Source: Gracilaria gracilis (lineage: Eukaryota > Rhodophyta > Florideophyceae > Gracilariales > Gracilariaceae). From it: 64,000 nucleotides of DNA. This document shows positions 34,691 to 46,270 of the stretch, piece by piece. Location of the stretch: NCBI GenBank assembly GCA_030374805.1, contig JARGSG010000129.1, positions 1 to 64,000 on the forward strand. The letters are read 5' to 3'. Below the pieces are notes generated by a model. The model did no database searches. It was given only the letters and a program-made list of their open reading frames with translations, and had not been told where the DNA came from. How positions within the stretch are numbered: position 1 is the first letter of the stretch; every line of letters starts with the position of its first letter. Position numbers and translations under genes: made by a program.

Positions 34691-35374
34691 ACGCACCCTG
34701 TTGAGTAGTTAATGAAGCTCAATTTGGAGCACGTACCGGAGTCCCATCGGGAGAAGCTACGCGATATGCTTCGCGAGTTTCCGCCCATGTAGGATGGTAC
34801 TCTCGGAACAATTGGAGTCACAGAGCATTGCATCGATCTACTTCCGAACACTCGGCCCATTGCGCAACACCCTTACAGGGCAGGACCAAAGGCCCGAGAA
34901 GAGGAAAAAGCTCAAGTCGAGAAGATGCTCCGAGCCGGCGTTATTGAGCCCGCTCAATCCCCTTGGGCGTCACCAGTTGTTTTGGTGCCGAAGCCGGATG
35001 GATCATGGAGATTTTGTATCGATTACCGAAAGTTAAATGCGGTTACAGTGAAAGACGTATACCCAATTCCCCGTATGGACGAATATATCGATTCTCTAGG
35101 GAGCGCGAAAGTGTTTACCATTTTAGATGCCAATTGGGGATACTGGCAAGTGCCCATAAGGGAAGAAGATAAGGATAAAACGGCCTTCGTGTGCCATCAA
35201 GGCCTGTACCGTTTTCGGAGAACGCCCTTTGGGTTAACAAACGCCCCCGCAACGTTTCAGCAAGCGGTTGATATCCTCCTGGCTAGGTTCAAGTGGACCA
35301 CCTGTTTGGTATACTTGGACGACATCGTCGTCTTTTCCAATAACATGGAGGACCATCTCACCCATGTACGGGAA
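34691..35374 (+). pseudogene. pol: Ty3 family A reverse transcriptase, N-terminal half
   Basis: After a TAG near 34708 and another near 34791 (probable former Trp) the frame is open. Motifs run in order: SPWASPVVLVPKPDGSWRFC, DYRKLNAVTVKDVYPIPRMD, FTILDANWGYWQV, TPFGLTNAPATFQ and an intact catalytic YLDDIVVFS near 35310. Coding ends abruptly after HVRE at 35374, where the 19-kb insertion begins. The reading frame resumes at 54563 with VMTVLRDAGITLKL. Confidence 0.9.
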
Positions 35375-35700
35375 CCCTCTGAACATAGTGGTAGTCCAAA
35401 ATACGGCCAAAATATGGCCGTAATTAGCCAAAAAAAGGCCGTAATTTTTTGGACAAAAATAGGACTAAGAAAGATCCAAATGATGTCCCATTTGTGCCTT
35501 TTACAGTGTGCCCAAAAAGGGCCGACTAACAGAGGTCCCATTTGGCACGAAGAAAGTCCGACATATTTGGCTACAAATAGGACGATTTGTGAGCCAAAGA
35601 CTACCAGAGAAGGACTATGTATGTCCTGAATCAGCACGAGAGTGTGCCGCAAACGGATCATATATCTCTCTAAAGTAGAACAGATTTCTAACCATAGATG
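35375..35700 (+). repeat. Left terminal inverted repeat and subterminal repeats of the giant transposon
   Basis: The first 18 bases form the inverted repeat. Over the next ~250 bases short motifs recur: GGCC with flanking AT runs, GGACAAAAATAGGAC, TTTGGCTACAAATAGGAC. CACTA-type elements bind their TnpA protein at such subterminal repeats. Confidence 0.65.
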
Positions 35701-36266
35701 TACGTAGTGGTGCCGATATGGGTGCGAATTTCATTGTACGACCTTAGTCCCAAACATAGCCGAATAGAGACCTATTGCTATGGACAAGATATGTCCAATT
35801 TGTGGCTAGAAAAGAGGCGAATAGAGACTACGAAACAGTTGATATATAGACGATAGATGTAACATTGGGCCTATATAGGGCACCTTCTCGGCACCAACGT
35901 GAACCACGCGAAACATGAGGGCATGCTTGGCAGAGAACAAAACGAACGGCAGCAATAATTTACGTGGAACTAACCTCAGTAAGTGTATCTTCGAAAGATA
36001 TGCTTACATGCAAGCTCGTATTCGTCTTGTATAATTAGAGGAGGATATGTGCCAATAATGGAGCCCTTCGGTGAAGCTGCGTGATGCTCAGCAAAGAAGA
36101 TACATATTTCAGCATTTGAGATGGTCCGTCGCAGCGCAAATCTTTTCCAAGCGTAAGTATATTTGGCACTCAAAGAGATAATGATGGTAGGATAATACGT
36201 ACTGGAGAAAATGGGATTTGAATGTCATGGGATCTGTATTCCACTGCGATCCCTCGAGGACGATAC
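35700..36266. other. Spacer inside the giant transposon
   Basis: No gene is seen. Minor repeats of the subterminal type (GGCGAATAGAGAC, CCGAATAGAGAC) continue to about 35840. The rest is unremarkable. Confidence 0.4.
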
Positions 36267-37484
36267 TCACGCTCTGGAATTATGTGAACGCGGAGGACGA
36301 AATCCATGTCGCTTGGTCTTCTTCGGGGTCTTCAGTTGGGTCTCCCGCAGTACCTGGCGCTTACGGCGACCCTTACCACGTGAACGATTGGATATCGGGA
36401 CTGGCAGAATGTCATCACTTTCCATGGAATCCTCCGTATCGTTCTCCGCATTTCTTGAGAAACGATGAATCGAGTGACGCTCCGAGTGCAAAGTTCCATT
36501 TCTCGACTTCTTCACCCCCCTTGAACTATGCTGCTGTTCCTCTTCCTCGGAATCCCCTGACTCGGAACTTCCGTAGCCCTCAGACACCTCACCAGACTCC
36601 TCACCAGACTCCTCACCCAGGTGATCCTCATACCTTCGTTTACGTCCTTTCTGTCGTAGCGGAACTCCACCAGGACTCCTTCCCAACGTATGAGCACCCT
36701 GCCCATTCTTTTCTGTATTGCTGCGTTTCCGAGGTGGTTCGGGAGAACGAGAAACGTTTCGATGGTCATCGCGGCCGCCTTGATCGGAAATGCTCCCCTG
36801 GCTCCTTCCAATCTCATGAATCGTTTGTTTTACCTGCCGGACATCCCCGTTCTGAGTTGTATGTTGACGAAGAGAGACTTGTGGTGACGACTCAGTAGCG
36901 TTCGCTCCCGTAGTTGTCGCAGCACGTTCTTGCCTCTGCGCCCCATACCTAGCCTTCGCATTCTTCATCTGTGCTTCTACCTTCGCCTTCTTATCCCGCT
37001 GCATACATTCCTTAATGAATTCAGTAGCAATCCAATGGTTCTGAGCTGCCCGTAGAACTGGGAACTTTTCTTCAATCTTCCTCTTCAACGTCAACAACTG
37101 GCTTGCATATTAGATCTTCACCGAGGGAAAGGTACGCTCGCCTCGCTGCAGACCCAGACGTTGATACAAGTATGATCTTATTAGGTCCTTGATACTATTG
37201 GCCATCTGCGGGTAAACCGGATAGTCTTCACTGGAAGAAGCATCGCCGGACATGTTCTCTCGGTAGAGTCGATTGAAGACCAAACGCGATGATATCAAAG
37301 TCCCAGTGGGACGCCCAGGCTGATCCGTCTGCTTCATTCGCCTCTTGTACGCCGCGGTGGGTACTTCAAGTGCGTTGGGGGGCACTAGAAACACAGTTGA
37401 GACCTGGTGGTTGCTGTTACTGGCTTGCTGCACAGACGAAGTGTTCACATCAGCAGTGACTTGAGGCATGACACGAGAAACCAT
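36267..37484 (-). pseudogene. Possible TnpA-like accessory protein of the giant transposon
   Basis: The frame starts at ATG 37484, is interrupted by a single TAA at 37110-37112 and continues in frame to 36267, about 405 codons. The first part includes SSSEDYPVYPQMANSIKDLI and LIRSYLYQRLGLQRGE. The second has a helical stretch LTLKRKIEEKFPVLRAAQNH and a long low-complexity region rich in Arg, Ser and Glu (EESGEESGEVSEGYGSSESG) with basic patches such as RSRGKGRRKRQ that look like nuclear signals. It runs opposite to the transposase, with the promoters about 850 bp apart. The position fits a DNA-binding TnpA-type partner, but I see no domain that proves it. Confidence 0.45.
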
Positions 37485-38529
37485 TGTGGAAGCTACTCTA
37501 CTTGGTCAACAAAGGCAAGAGGGAGAATGCATAAATTAAGAGAATCAATAACTGGTTAGACGAAGTCACACCCATTTGACTGTAACACATGTACATCGAA
37601 AGAGGTGAGAGGATACGTACCTGGTAACGTGTCGCGAAGTGTTGATTGGCGTTGCTGAACTGCGAAAGGAAGGTCGCCAAGGGGAAGGAAGACTGCTTCG
37701 AGGAACAGAGTAAAGCATGTGTTAGCAGAGAATGAGGGGATGACGTTGATGGGGAACGATGTCACGCACTCTCCACGAGGAATACAAGGACGAAGAGAAC
37801 CTGATACGTAGTGTCTTGTCGTTGAAAGAAGCCTCGATGTTGTGATTGAGCAGACGACGGAGAATGGAGAGGAGGGAGTGGCCGACAGAGGATTGGAAAG
37901 CGGAAATGGTAAACTTAAGAGAAAGCCGTATACAACGGAAGCGGAAAACCGCGGATGATATGGGGGTGGAGGGCAGGGTCTCGAAAGAGAAACTGATGGT
38001 GGATCATGCTGCTGAAGTACCCGGCATCCGTAGGAAAGCGCGCGGGATAGATTTCGGTTGAAAAAGAACCGGAGCGCAAACGTGAAGGATTCTGGCTGTG
38101 ATCTGGTTTGAGGCGGAGCTGGAATAGATTAAATTATAAAGCACAAAATTGACATTCCGAAGTACCTTTTTGTACCAGTTTTTCATAATCTTTGCAGCAT
38201 TATGTGATATACACCTCATAATCAACGCCTATCAAGGAATGAGAGACAATCTAGAAGTCGTGATAAAGCCTGCGAAGTCACTTACTATCTCCTCTCCATC
38301 TTGAAAGGTTCTCATTACATTTGGAGAAAATGTCTGGTCATGAGATTTGCGGGAAGCGCAGAAGCAGATGGGAGCTCTGTATTGAGAGCACTGACCACGA
38401 GCCCCCACTTCGTACCTGTTCTCCCCAATCAGACGATGGAGAATTGCTTGCAGAAGATTGTCCCGCTAGGAAAAGAGATGCAGATGGGAATACCAAGTAG
38501 AGAACGAACATACGGTAGCAGTATCAGTA
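37485..38529. other. Intergenic stretch between the divergent transposon genes
   Basis: No gene is certain. A short frame from ATG 38331 (MSGHEICGKRRSRWELC) to about 38500 could be a first coding exon of the transposase but is out of phase with it and no convincing intron joins them. Divergent promoters are expected here. Confidence 0.35.
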
Positions 38530-41412
38530 ATGAATGCTATGAATCATGAATCTATGCCATGTCCCACTTCTGAACCAGGACCTGCAATGCCCATGATCCA
38601 AAACTGTAGCTTCAAAGAGGCAGGTTCATGCCAAGCGAGTATTGGTGGCTTCGAGAATGACGACTACGAAGTTGAAGACGTTCAGAATGCTTTGCCCTTC
38701 AATGATGGGCAGAAAGATTGTAACCGTTCCGTAGATCTATGTGATGAAAATGGATTATCCTCCTCTGCTATAGCACCTTCTTCAGTTCCTCAATCATGGT
38801 GGGAAAGAGATTATGAATCGACCGGCAGTATCGAGAATGAAGAAGGATATGTTGAAGAAGCTTTTTCAACTTGCGCATCTGAGTTCAAGAGACTAAGCGC
38901 TTTTCTCTATACATCAGAACTGGCCGGTGTTTCTCAACGAACTGTAGAAAAACTGATCTCAATCGATCCCATCAGAGCCTCTGTGTCGTACAGAAGCATG
39001 GCTGCCTATGCCCAGAGAATGTCATTGGCACAAAAGTCATACGCTGATATGTGTCCTGAAGGCCATTGCGTAGCGAGAGGGAGACTGAAGAACTCTAAAA
39101 CGTGCCCGGTTTGTAATAAGCAAATGAAGGGTTCCAAGTACTGGTATATGGAACCCTCTTCGGCTTTAAGAGCATTATGTCGGGCAAAAGACTCATTCCA
39201 GGAGCTAAAGAACGGATGGGATCGAATTCGACACTCACAGGAAGAAGAAGAGTGCAAGGATGGATACCAAGATTTCTACCATGGCCGTATGTTTCGACGA
39301 TTGTATTCCACTTATACCAATGCAGAATCGGATGACCTTCTCGTTTTCTTCACTTTTTCCACCGATGGGTTCGAGTGTACGAGGAACAGAAGGGGAGAGG
39401 CAGTTTCTTCATGGCCACTTGTATCTACAATCCTGAACTACTCCCCGAAGGAGAGAGCAAGAGCCAACAACGCTCTCGTCTTTGCGATTGTTCCTGGATC
39501 GCATAGCTCAGAATACTTTGATACGTTTCTCCAGGTGCTGGTGGATGATTTTCGAAACCTTGAGAAAGGAATCTCCGTTCTTTGTCATGACAATCAGATT
39601 CGAAAAATAAGAGGGTACGTGACTTTCCTCACGGCAGACTGGCCTGCTGCATCAAAGGTGCTGGGCTATGTAGGGCATACTGGTACTTCGTTCTGCAGAT
39701 TCTGTCTCAGACGAAAAGAGTACATTCCCGTGTGTAAGTCATCTTACATCGTTCTTCGTGTCCGGAAAGACACTGTGAAAGACCTGATACGTTGTCGTCG
39801 AAATGAGCGACATCAGTATCGTCCTCGTGATATCATAAACGTAGAGTGTGTACCACAGCGAAACGCCACAGACCTAGCCTCCACTTGGACAAGTTTGAGA
39901 CATGGATTAGATAAAGATGTGAACAGGAAAAGCATCGCGAGGGTGACTGGCATCAAGGCAGATTGTTCTCTTCGAAGGCTTTCCATGGACTTTAAGTACT
40001 CATTTCCGTATGATGTCATGCATCTGGTTCTCATCGGCTGGACGAAGCACGTGACAAAGCTAATGTGCGGTTTTCATAACAATCATAACCAAGTCCAGGA
40101 ACTGCCCAAATACTGCATAGCCAAAGAAGTCCTCGCAAAGATCAACAACCACATGGAGCGGGCAACAAGTGGTATTCCAGTGTCATTGGGTAGTGCTCCT
40201 TTGCCACTAAGTGAGATAGCAAAGTATAAGGCAGAGGACCTGAAAAGACTTGCGGAGATATACTTCTTGCCGTAGCTGCATCGGTTCAGTTTGGTCAAGA
40301 ATAAGACCAGGTTGTGGTGGCTCACTTCTCGGATGGTTCAAATCTCATTTGGATATCGTTGTGATGAGGATACAGTTCTTGACCTGCAACGAGTTGTAGA
40401 AGAGGTCTATGCTCGATTTGTCTACGAGTATTACGACGGAGCATCTGATTCATTCTGCTTCACGCCTTCCATGCATGCGATACTTCATTTACCAGATTTG
40501 TTGAAAAAGTGTGGCCCCCTTCCGGTCACGTCACAATTCTTAATTGAAAGGCTTCTTGGAGATATGGGAAGGCGACTGACATGTAATACGAATTTGAATT
40601 CCCATTTGTTCCACAAGAACCATAGACTTTTCACACTGCGAATTATGAGCGATGGCCTTGCCCCGAGAACATCAGAGGAGGTGAAACTGATCTTGGCTGA
40701 AAATCAGGACAACTCTGACATATTCACTGAACTGGATTCTGAGCATGAAGAAGCAGAAGGCATTGTCTTGCAAGGAGAGGGCAGGACCGTACAGCACTTG
40801 GATTGTTTCGACACGACAGTTGCGAAGTTTGTGAGAGAAAACTTCCCAGAGTATATAAACTCATATCAAATACGCGGGGTTAAGCAGTTCAAATCTGCTT
40901 TGATATCAAAGGGTTCCATCCGTGTTCCCATGGAGACTCTATAGTGTTTCCAAGACCGATATAGAATAAGAGAAGATGCCCGTCAGAAGTTTTGTATCGC
41001 TGCAGAATTTGAGAGGGTTTCTCAAGACAATGATGAATCATATGCGTCACTTCCTTCAAGATCCAGTTTTGCTGAGAGAAGGGTTGCAGTTGATCTCTAC
41101 TATGGAGACGTCCAAAACATATTCGAAATCGAAGTTATCATTGTGAACAAGAACGTAAAACGTGTTGTACATGCCTCATTTCTTGAGATTCGCTGGTATT
41201 ATAGTTGTGCGTACGATGAGTACCTTGGTCTTCTGTACACAAAGGACAGAAGGAGATCGGAAACAACAATTGAGCCATCGAACTGCGTTAAGAGATCCAT
41301 TGCTTTCCTAGATATATCAAAACGCCGCTATCTTCTTGATAAGCTCAGAAGAGAACATTTGCTAGGACCAAGACAGGTTGAAATGCCGTTTGTTGACCTC
41401 TTGACGTCGTAA
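38530..41412 (+). pseudogene. TNP2-like transposase (CACTA/Transposase_21 type), two in-frame stops
   Basis: One reading frame of about 960 codons spans the region, broken only by TAG at 40273-40275 and TAG at 40942-40944. The N-terminal part carries CPEGHCVARGRL and KTCPVCNKQMKG, the paired Cys cluster usual in TNP2. The RNase H-fold catalytic acids are placed as in the family: Asp in FFTFSTDGFE (about residue 279), Asp in FLTADWPAASK (about 370) followed by the CRFC cysteines, and Glu in SQFLIERLLGDMGR (about 673) after PSMHAILHLPDLLKKCGP. FPYDVMHLVLIGWTKHV is another family hallmark. Transposase cuts at the element ends. The protein as it stands is truncated before the catalytic Glu; all three acids are intact in the reading frame. 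Confidence 0.85.
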
Positions 41413-42046
41413 ATCAATACAATCTTATAGCATCACCTGAGCCGTCTGTTACGATCTCTTTCTCGGATTGAGGTCGGCATGGAAAAAGATTAGCTTCGCA
41501 GCGGTAGTCAGTTCTTAGTCTGTCATGAATATCCTTTGGGCATTTTGGGAAGACGAATGCGTGGAAAGTTGCCAACGGCCGCCATCGCGATGTCCAATAT
41601 CCCTGAACAGAAGCAGAAGAGCTGAACGTCAGCAAAACATCACCAAACGTACTCATTGTGTTTTCGAATGCAAGCCGCAATCTTCACCATATCTTGCTCG
41701 TATCGGAAAGGAAACGTTCGATCGAGAAAGATACTTCCTCATATGCCATAAAGTTAAATCCGGTAAAGTGTTACAAACCTGATGAATCGAGGTCATGCGT
41801 AATGTAAATATGAGTAGTACTAGTTCAGACGTACGGCGACGTAGTTAAGAGGGAAACAGAAGACCATAACCCATTTTCGTCCTGGAGATTGCGGGTGAAA
41901 GTCCAATTCTTGAAGAAACCGATTTGGTGAGGAGGTCATCATGTGCTTCTTCCGTAATGAATTCATCAATGTAAGATGTCACATATTCGCGTTAATCTTG
42001 TGCATGCGAAACCGGAACCGTCCGTATTGTTAGAATGTAACGAGAA
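41413..42046. other. Spacer after the transposase
   Basis: I see no gene here. Frames are short on both strands. Confidence 0.4.
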
Positions 42047-42238
42047 GTGAAGCAGTTCTGCCTCGGGTGCGATGGAGTAGTTTTCCACGACGAAAGCAAA
42101 CAAGCGTTGTTCCAAACGATCCAGGGCCGGACGCGTGGTCTAGAATACCCAGAGCAGTACGTGTACAAGAGAAGGAGGCAAAGCTCAGAAAACAAATTCG
42201 AAACAATTACAGTATCCCGCTACACGTTAAACGTGTAA
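42047..42238 (+). CDS. Short unrecognised ORF upstream of the basic protein
   Basis: A 63-codon frame begins MKQFCLGCDGVVFHDESK and ends with basic sequence. The CLGC pair followed by His could be half of a zinc finger. It lies before the next frame in a different phase and may be its former first exon. No function is assigned. Confidence 0.25.
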   Translation: MKQFCLGCDGVVFHDESKQALFQTIQGRTRGLEYPEQYVYKRRRQSSENKFETITVSRYTLNV

Positions 42239-42279
42239 AGTATCGCAAAAACTAGTTGTAGAATGTGCGGTTACGGGAT

Positions 42280-42310
42280 GTAACGCGTCCCACTTCATGG
42301 GACGCGTTAC
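42280..42310. other. Perfect 13-bp stem, 5-base loop
   Basis: GTAACGCGTCCCA, loop CTTCA, and its exact reverse complement form a hairpin 53 bp before the ATG of the next frame. It contains the palindrome ACGCGT in each arm. It may be a structured leader or a protein-binding site. Confidence 0.7.
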
Positions 42311-42362
42311 AAGCTTTGGTGGAGTTGCGACGCAACGCTTGGTCTCAGTACGTTGTACTTAA

Positions 42363-43394
42363 TTGTCTCGGATATGTCAATTCCATGGAAAAGCGCCCGA
42401 CGGCTACAAAGCATGGAAGATCCCGGAGAAATTGAAATGTCCAATGAACGAAGTAATGATTCCACAACAGACGACACATTTGGCGATAGAAAGTTTGAGC
42501 ACCTCGACCGTGTTGGAGAACAAAACTGTTCACAAACTCACTGTTGCACCAGGAAATGAATTCATACTTCCTGACATTCAAGCCTCTCGAAAACGTCGAT
42601 GGCGTCAGAAAGGTGAAAATAGAAGTAAGGAAAACGAGAAACGGCGGCAGAGATACAAAGTTAAGAATGCGGCCGAATCTCCACAGTCCAGAGCATATCT
42701 ACTACGTAAACGACGTGAATGGTACGCTGGAAGGCGAGAGTCCTCAAAATCGAGGAAGAAATGTAGCCAACCAGGTCCATGCAACGGTTCAGTTCGTTGC
42801 ATTGATGATACCAACTCTGCGGAGCTGTCGGTTCAATCTAATTCACGCGATGATACTGTCACCTCTGCTTTGGACTCGCCTAACAATACTATTTGTCAAT
42901 CCGATACAGAGTACTGCAATGATAATATCGGCCAAGTATCATCTCGTGGCAAATCTCTCGAGACACAATGCAACTCTCATAGTGAGAAGTTTTTGTACGA
43001 GATAATCGTCGAGAGTCAGACGCGTAATATTATACATCACCTGCTAATCCCCATTCCCGAAGTACCAAAGTCAGGCTATGAAGAAATACCCGTGATACAA
43101 CAAAAACGATGTGAACTTGTTTCAGATCGAGAACGCTCCAAGCCTCAGGTTGGAAACGAGATTGAGTCGCCTTTAATAGGTCACAACAACAGCTCACCGG
43201 CAGTGGAAAGACCGCAACTCCCAGCTCACATCTCAGAACGTCGTAAAGCAAATGGTGCAGAAAGGAAAATCAGCGTGGATAACGATGTTTGTTCTCCTCA
43301 CAAATCGCAGAACAAAGTAAGTGAAGCAGTGCAGATATTGATCGATGTATTCGGTCCTGAGTTCTCCGATGATGACAGTAATGGAGTTGAGTAG
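42363..43394 (+). CDS. Unrecognised 343-codon basic/Ser-rich protein of the transposon
   Basis: This frame is uninterrupted. Residues ~75-140 are strongly basic (SRKRRWRQKGENRSKENEKR and AYLLRKRREWYAGRR), consistent with DNA binding or a nuclear signal. The rest is Ser/Asn-rich and poorly ordered, ending in an acidic tail (FGPEFSDDDSNGVE). It follows the transposase on the same strand and may be a third element gene. I find no known domain. It could also be a captured fragment. Confidence 0.5.
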   Translation: MSRICQFHGKAPDGYKAWKIPEKLKCPMNEVMIPQQTTHLAIESLSTSTVLENKTVHKLTVAPGNEFILPDIQASRKRRWRQKGENRSKENEKRRQRYKVKNAAESPQSRAYLLRKRREWYAGRRESSKSRKKCSQPGPCNGSVRCIDDTNSAELSVQSNSRDDTVTSALDSPNNTICQSDTEYCNDNIGQVSSRGKSLETQCNSHSEKFLYEIIVESQTRNIIHHLLIPIPEVPKSGYEEIPVIQQKRCELVSDRERSKPQVGNEIESPLIGHNNSSPAVERPQLPAHISERRKANGAERKISVDNDVCSPHKSQNKVSEAVQILIDVFGPEFSDDDSNGVE

Positions 43395-43689
43395 AACGAC
43401 GTGGTCAGTTCGTGCACCATATAATAGAAAGTGAGTGATGTTTGAATGATTCCAGTGTTGAAGGCAACAACCGAAGAGAATGGGTGCGGACAGATCAAGA
43501 AGAACGGATAAGCCTGCGTTGTGATCAGCAGAGTTTGATGGCGGTCGAAGTGATTCACTAAGGTTGCACCATCACCCAAGCGCAGTGACACGGCATTCCA
43601 AGCGGCATGTTCAATGTGTTTTCCGACCTGGAATTGATGATGGCAAAGATGCGTAAAGCTAAGTCCATTAACTTTGCAAAGCACTCAAG

Positions 43690-45170
43690 GGTGAATGTCT
43701 GTAGTAGGTAACGTTATCCAAGTCGCCTTCTCTTCACGTGTACGGGAAGCATACAGAGCCTCACGGTAAACGGATGTCAGTAATACGCATTATCGCACAA
43801 AATCTTCATCAGAAGTGCGATCATAATCATACACCTTGAGAACAATGAAAGCAAGTGTGCGATTCGTGACGTCCAATAACGGGGTTTCTTTCCATGCTGG
43901 CGTGAATCCATTCCAGCCACATGATTGTGAGCTAAAGTTTCGGCACATTAGTCTCCCTCTTCGGTAACGTCTTCTTCGTAGAGTTTGATCACACAGTAAG
44001 TGTCAATCGGGTCTTGAGTATTCCATGTCTGGAACATGAACGGTGAAAGGAGCGGCAGGTGTAGAATCTGTGGCTCTATATTGGGATACTGACGAACCGT
44101 TTCGACAGAAACAATACACATCCATTATTAGCAAAGCATCGTGCTTCATTGACAGCCATCCTGTTGGCGTGCTTTTGCCAGTTGAGAGCCACAATTTGAC
44201 ATCCCATATGGTGAGCTATGATAAGTGTGTAATTAGACGAATCCACTCTCGTGCATTTTGGATAGACTCTTTGTCAGTTCATGAGAGCTGTACTCGCGGA
44301 TGGCGTTGACCGCCTGGGTTCCACTTTCTCACACTTTGGCGACCTTCTTTTCGTTCAGTGGCACACTCTCTTCCAGAAAAGCCACTGGTCTACGTTTGCA
44401 TAATATCTTGCGACTGCCACCCGCAACAAGTACTAACTGTGACATTTCTTCGGCTTTCGTTTTGGCGGGTTTCGAGTTGGACAGCTTCTGAGATCCTGAA
44501 GATGATGAAGAAGACGGTTCTTTCCCCATCGACGTGACTGCTTGCGGAGATTCTTCAATCCCATCTGAGTCTTAGTTTTATATTCGAAAGCTTGGATGGT
44601 TTGGATCGAATATACATAGAATGAACAGTCTTCTCCTTCAACAATACGCGACCTCTAAGCTTCTCAGAACTCGAAAGTACATTAACATGCTTACCAGCGC
44701 GGTCTGGCTATAGAGATAGTCATCCAGTTTGTCACATCTGAGTGATGCAGCTCTGATTTGCTGGGAATGCCTGAGATGGTTCCGAGGCTGAGAATGACAT
44801 GATAGTTGTTACCGTGTGAGAAGGCATGTTCCCTCATGATGTTGAGAACGGTTTCGAGTGATAACTCTGATTTCATGGTGGGGCCATGCGTGACGACAAG
44901 GCTGTCGTCATCGCCATCCAACATGTCAATCTCCACACAGCGACAGCATTTTTTGCAGTACTATGCGATACATGTGAGAAGTCGTGTCCTCCCCCTGAGT
45001 TGATCCGATTCTAGATGGGTGTTGTGAGAGGAAGAAATGAGATACTCGTTAAGAGGACGAGACATGTCGTGCTTTCGCATGATGCGTTTTGGGTCAACAA
45101 TAAAATTGACAGGATGATGCAGCATAGCGACTAACAGCTGCGGCGAAATTTTGTTGACGGCGTGTTGCTA
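43690..45170 (-). pseudogene. Phosphoinositide-specific phospholipase C, pseudogene
   Basis: PI-PLC cleaves PIP2 to inositol trisphosphate and diacylglycerol at the membrane. The X box is plain: MSRPLNEYLISSSHNTHL near 45065-45012 with the catalytic first His, then CVEIDMLDGDDDSLVVTHG (44950-44895) and REHAFSHGNNYHVILSLG; the expected CWDG Trp is Leu. The Y box follows: LVLVAGG near 44440, an in-frame TGA after KKVAKV, then ESGTQAVNAIREYSSHELTK and a decayed SSNY/GCQ-VALN region spread over two frames near 44250-44150. The C2 domain is recognisable in pieces: DPIDTYCVIKLYEEDVTEEG near 44000 and NGFTPAWKE, LKVYDYDRTSDEDF near 43900-43800. Many stops and frame changes rule out function. Confidence 0.8.
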
Positions 45171-46140
45171 AAACAGCTCGGCATCCTGAAATGGTGAGAA
45201 TTACAGCAGCGATGCAAGAGCACTGGGGCGACTGGCTCGCTGTGGGGTGACCTAGTCTGAAAGATTGAAGTCATGACCTGTGTGTTAGCTAGTTTGGCAG
45301 CTACATTAGCAAAGTCCGAAAAGGAAACGGAATAGCCGATGATGGGGCTGCGAGCTGGCCGTTCTGAGTTCTGGAACTCCTCGACGGTGATCTTGAGCCA
45401 GAACGCCTTGACCACGTGCGGAATGGGCGACTGGGGAAGACGCGGAATATGTCCCCACGCGGCGAGCAGCGGTGCGTCGAGTGGTGTGATATGGGCGTGC
45501 GTGGCGGCGACGTACACCGCCGGAGATCCAGAGATCCGGAGATCCATTCGGCGCTGGCGTCGGCGTGATGCGCAGCATAGTAGAAGATGTGGCGATTGGC
45601 ATTGAGACTGGCGACCTACGACAGGGGAACGGCCTTGTGCAAGAATATGTGCGAGTGGCGGTAATCGATGTGGTTCTGGGTTGTGGCGAGCCTGACAGAG
45701 GCGGGCAACAGCAGGAAGGAATTGGGGTGCGCGGCAGAGGGGTCAACGTAGTGGAGCACGGCGTCAGCGGTGCGGTGAGAGTGAGCTGCTTGCGCTTCCG
45801 ACGCTCCTTCTTTGCCATACGGGCGATCCTGAGGCGCAAGCCGGTGAGCTTTCTCTAAGTCGCCCGGCAGCAATACGAGTAGAACGTGTACGTCGGTCGT
45901 GATGGGGCGGGGCGGTCTAGTGGCGGTGGGGATGGGGAAGGGATAGGGGAAGGGTTGTGGGAAAGATGGGTAGATGGGGAACGGGAATCGATGAATGGGG
46001 CCGGCGGCGCGCAGATGGAGGGCGACGCTCGGCTTATGTGGCGCATGGCGCGTGTGGAGAGTGGCGCCGTGTAAGCGGTGGTGCGTAGATCAGCTGCTCC
46101 GCCGCCGTTTTGTCGTTGTGCCTGCATGCCCTGCGCACAT
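45171..46140 (-). pseudogene. GC-rich coding-like region upstream of the PLC remnant
   Basis: Minus-strand coding-like stretches change frame repeatedly: HYVDPSAAHPNSFLLLPASV near 45760, FYYAAHHADASAEW near 45560, VVKAFWLKITVEEFQNSERP near 45400, GYSVSFSDFANVAAKLAN near 45320. The position directly before the PLC X box would fit its N-terminal exons, but I cannot match them to EF-hand or PH domains. GC content is high between 45330 and 46110. It may be a separate captured gene. Confidence 0.35.
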
Positions 46141-46223
46141 GCTAATGTTCTGGTTCCCTCGTTTGACAAGCCAAAATCTTTTGGCACTTTAAACCATCTG
46201 CGAAACAGCGAAGATCATCTTCG

Positions 46224-46270
46224 CCCAGAGCAGGTTTGCACGTCACGATGACGTGCAAACCTGCTCTGGG
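46224..46270. repeat. Perfect 22-bp inverted repeat with 3-base loop
   Basis: The arms 46224-46245 and 46249-46270 are exact reverse complements, separated by CGA. The arm includes CAGGTTTGCACGTCA. It stands between the GC-rich remnant and the metallohydrolase pseudogene, inside the giant transposon. Confidence 0.9.

Noticed and set aside
32886-40944. TAG codons read as sense (alternative genetic code or readthrough)
   Set aside because: TAA and TGA also break genes in this window, and family B and the captured genes carry all three. Host-type and element genes end at normal stops. Ordinary decay explains it better.
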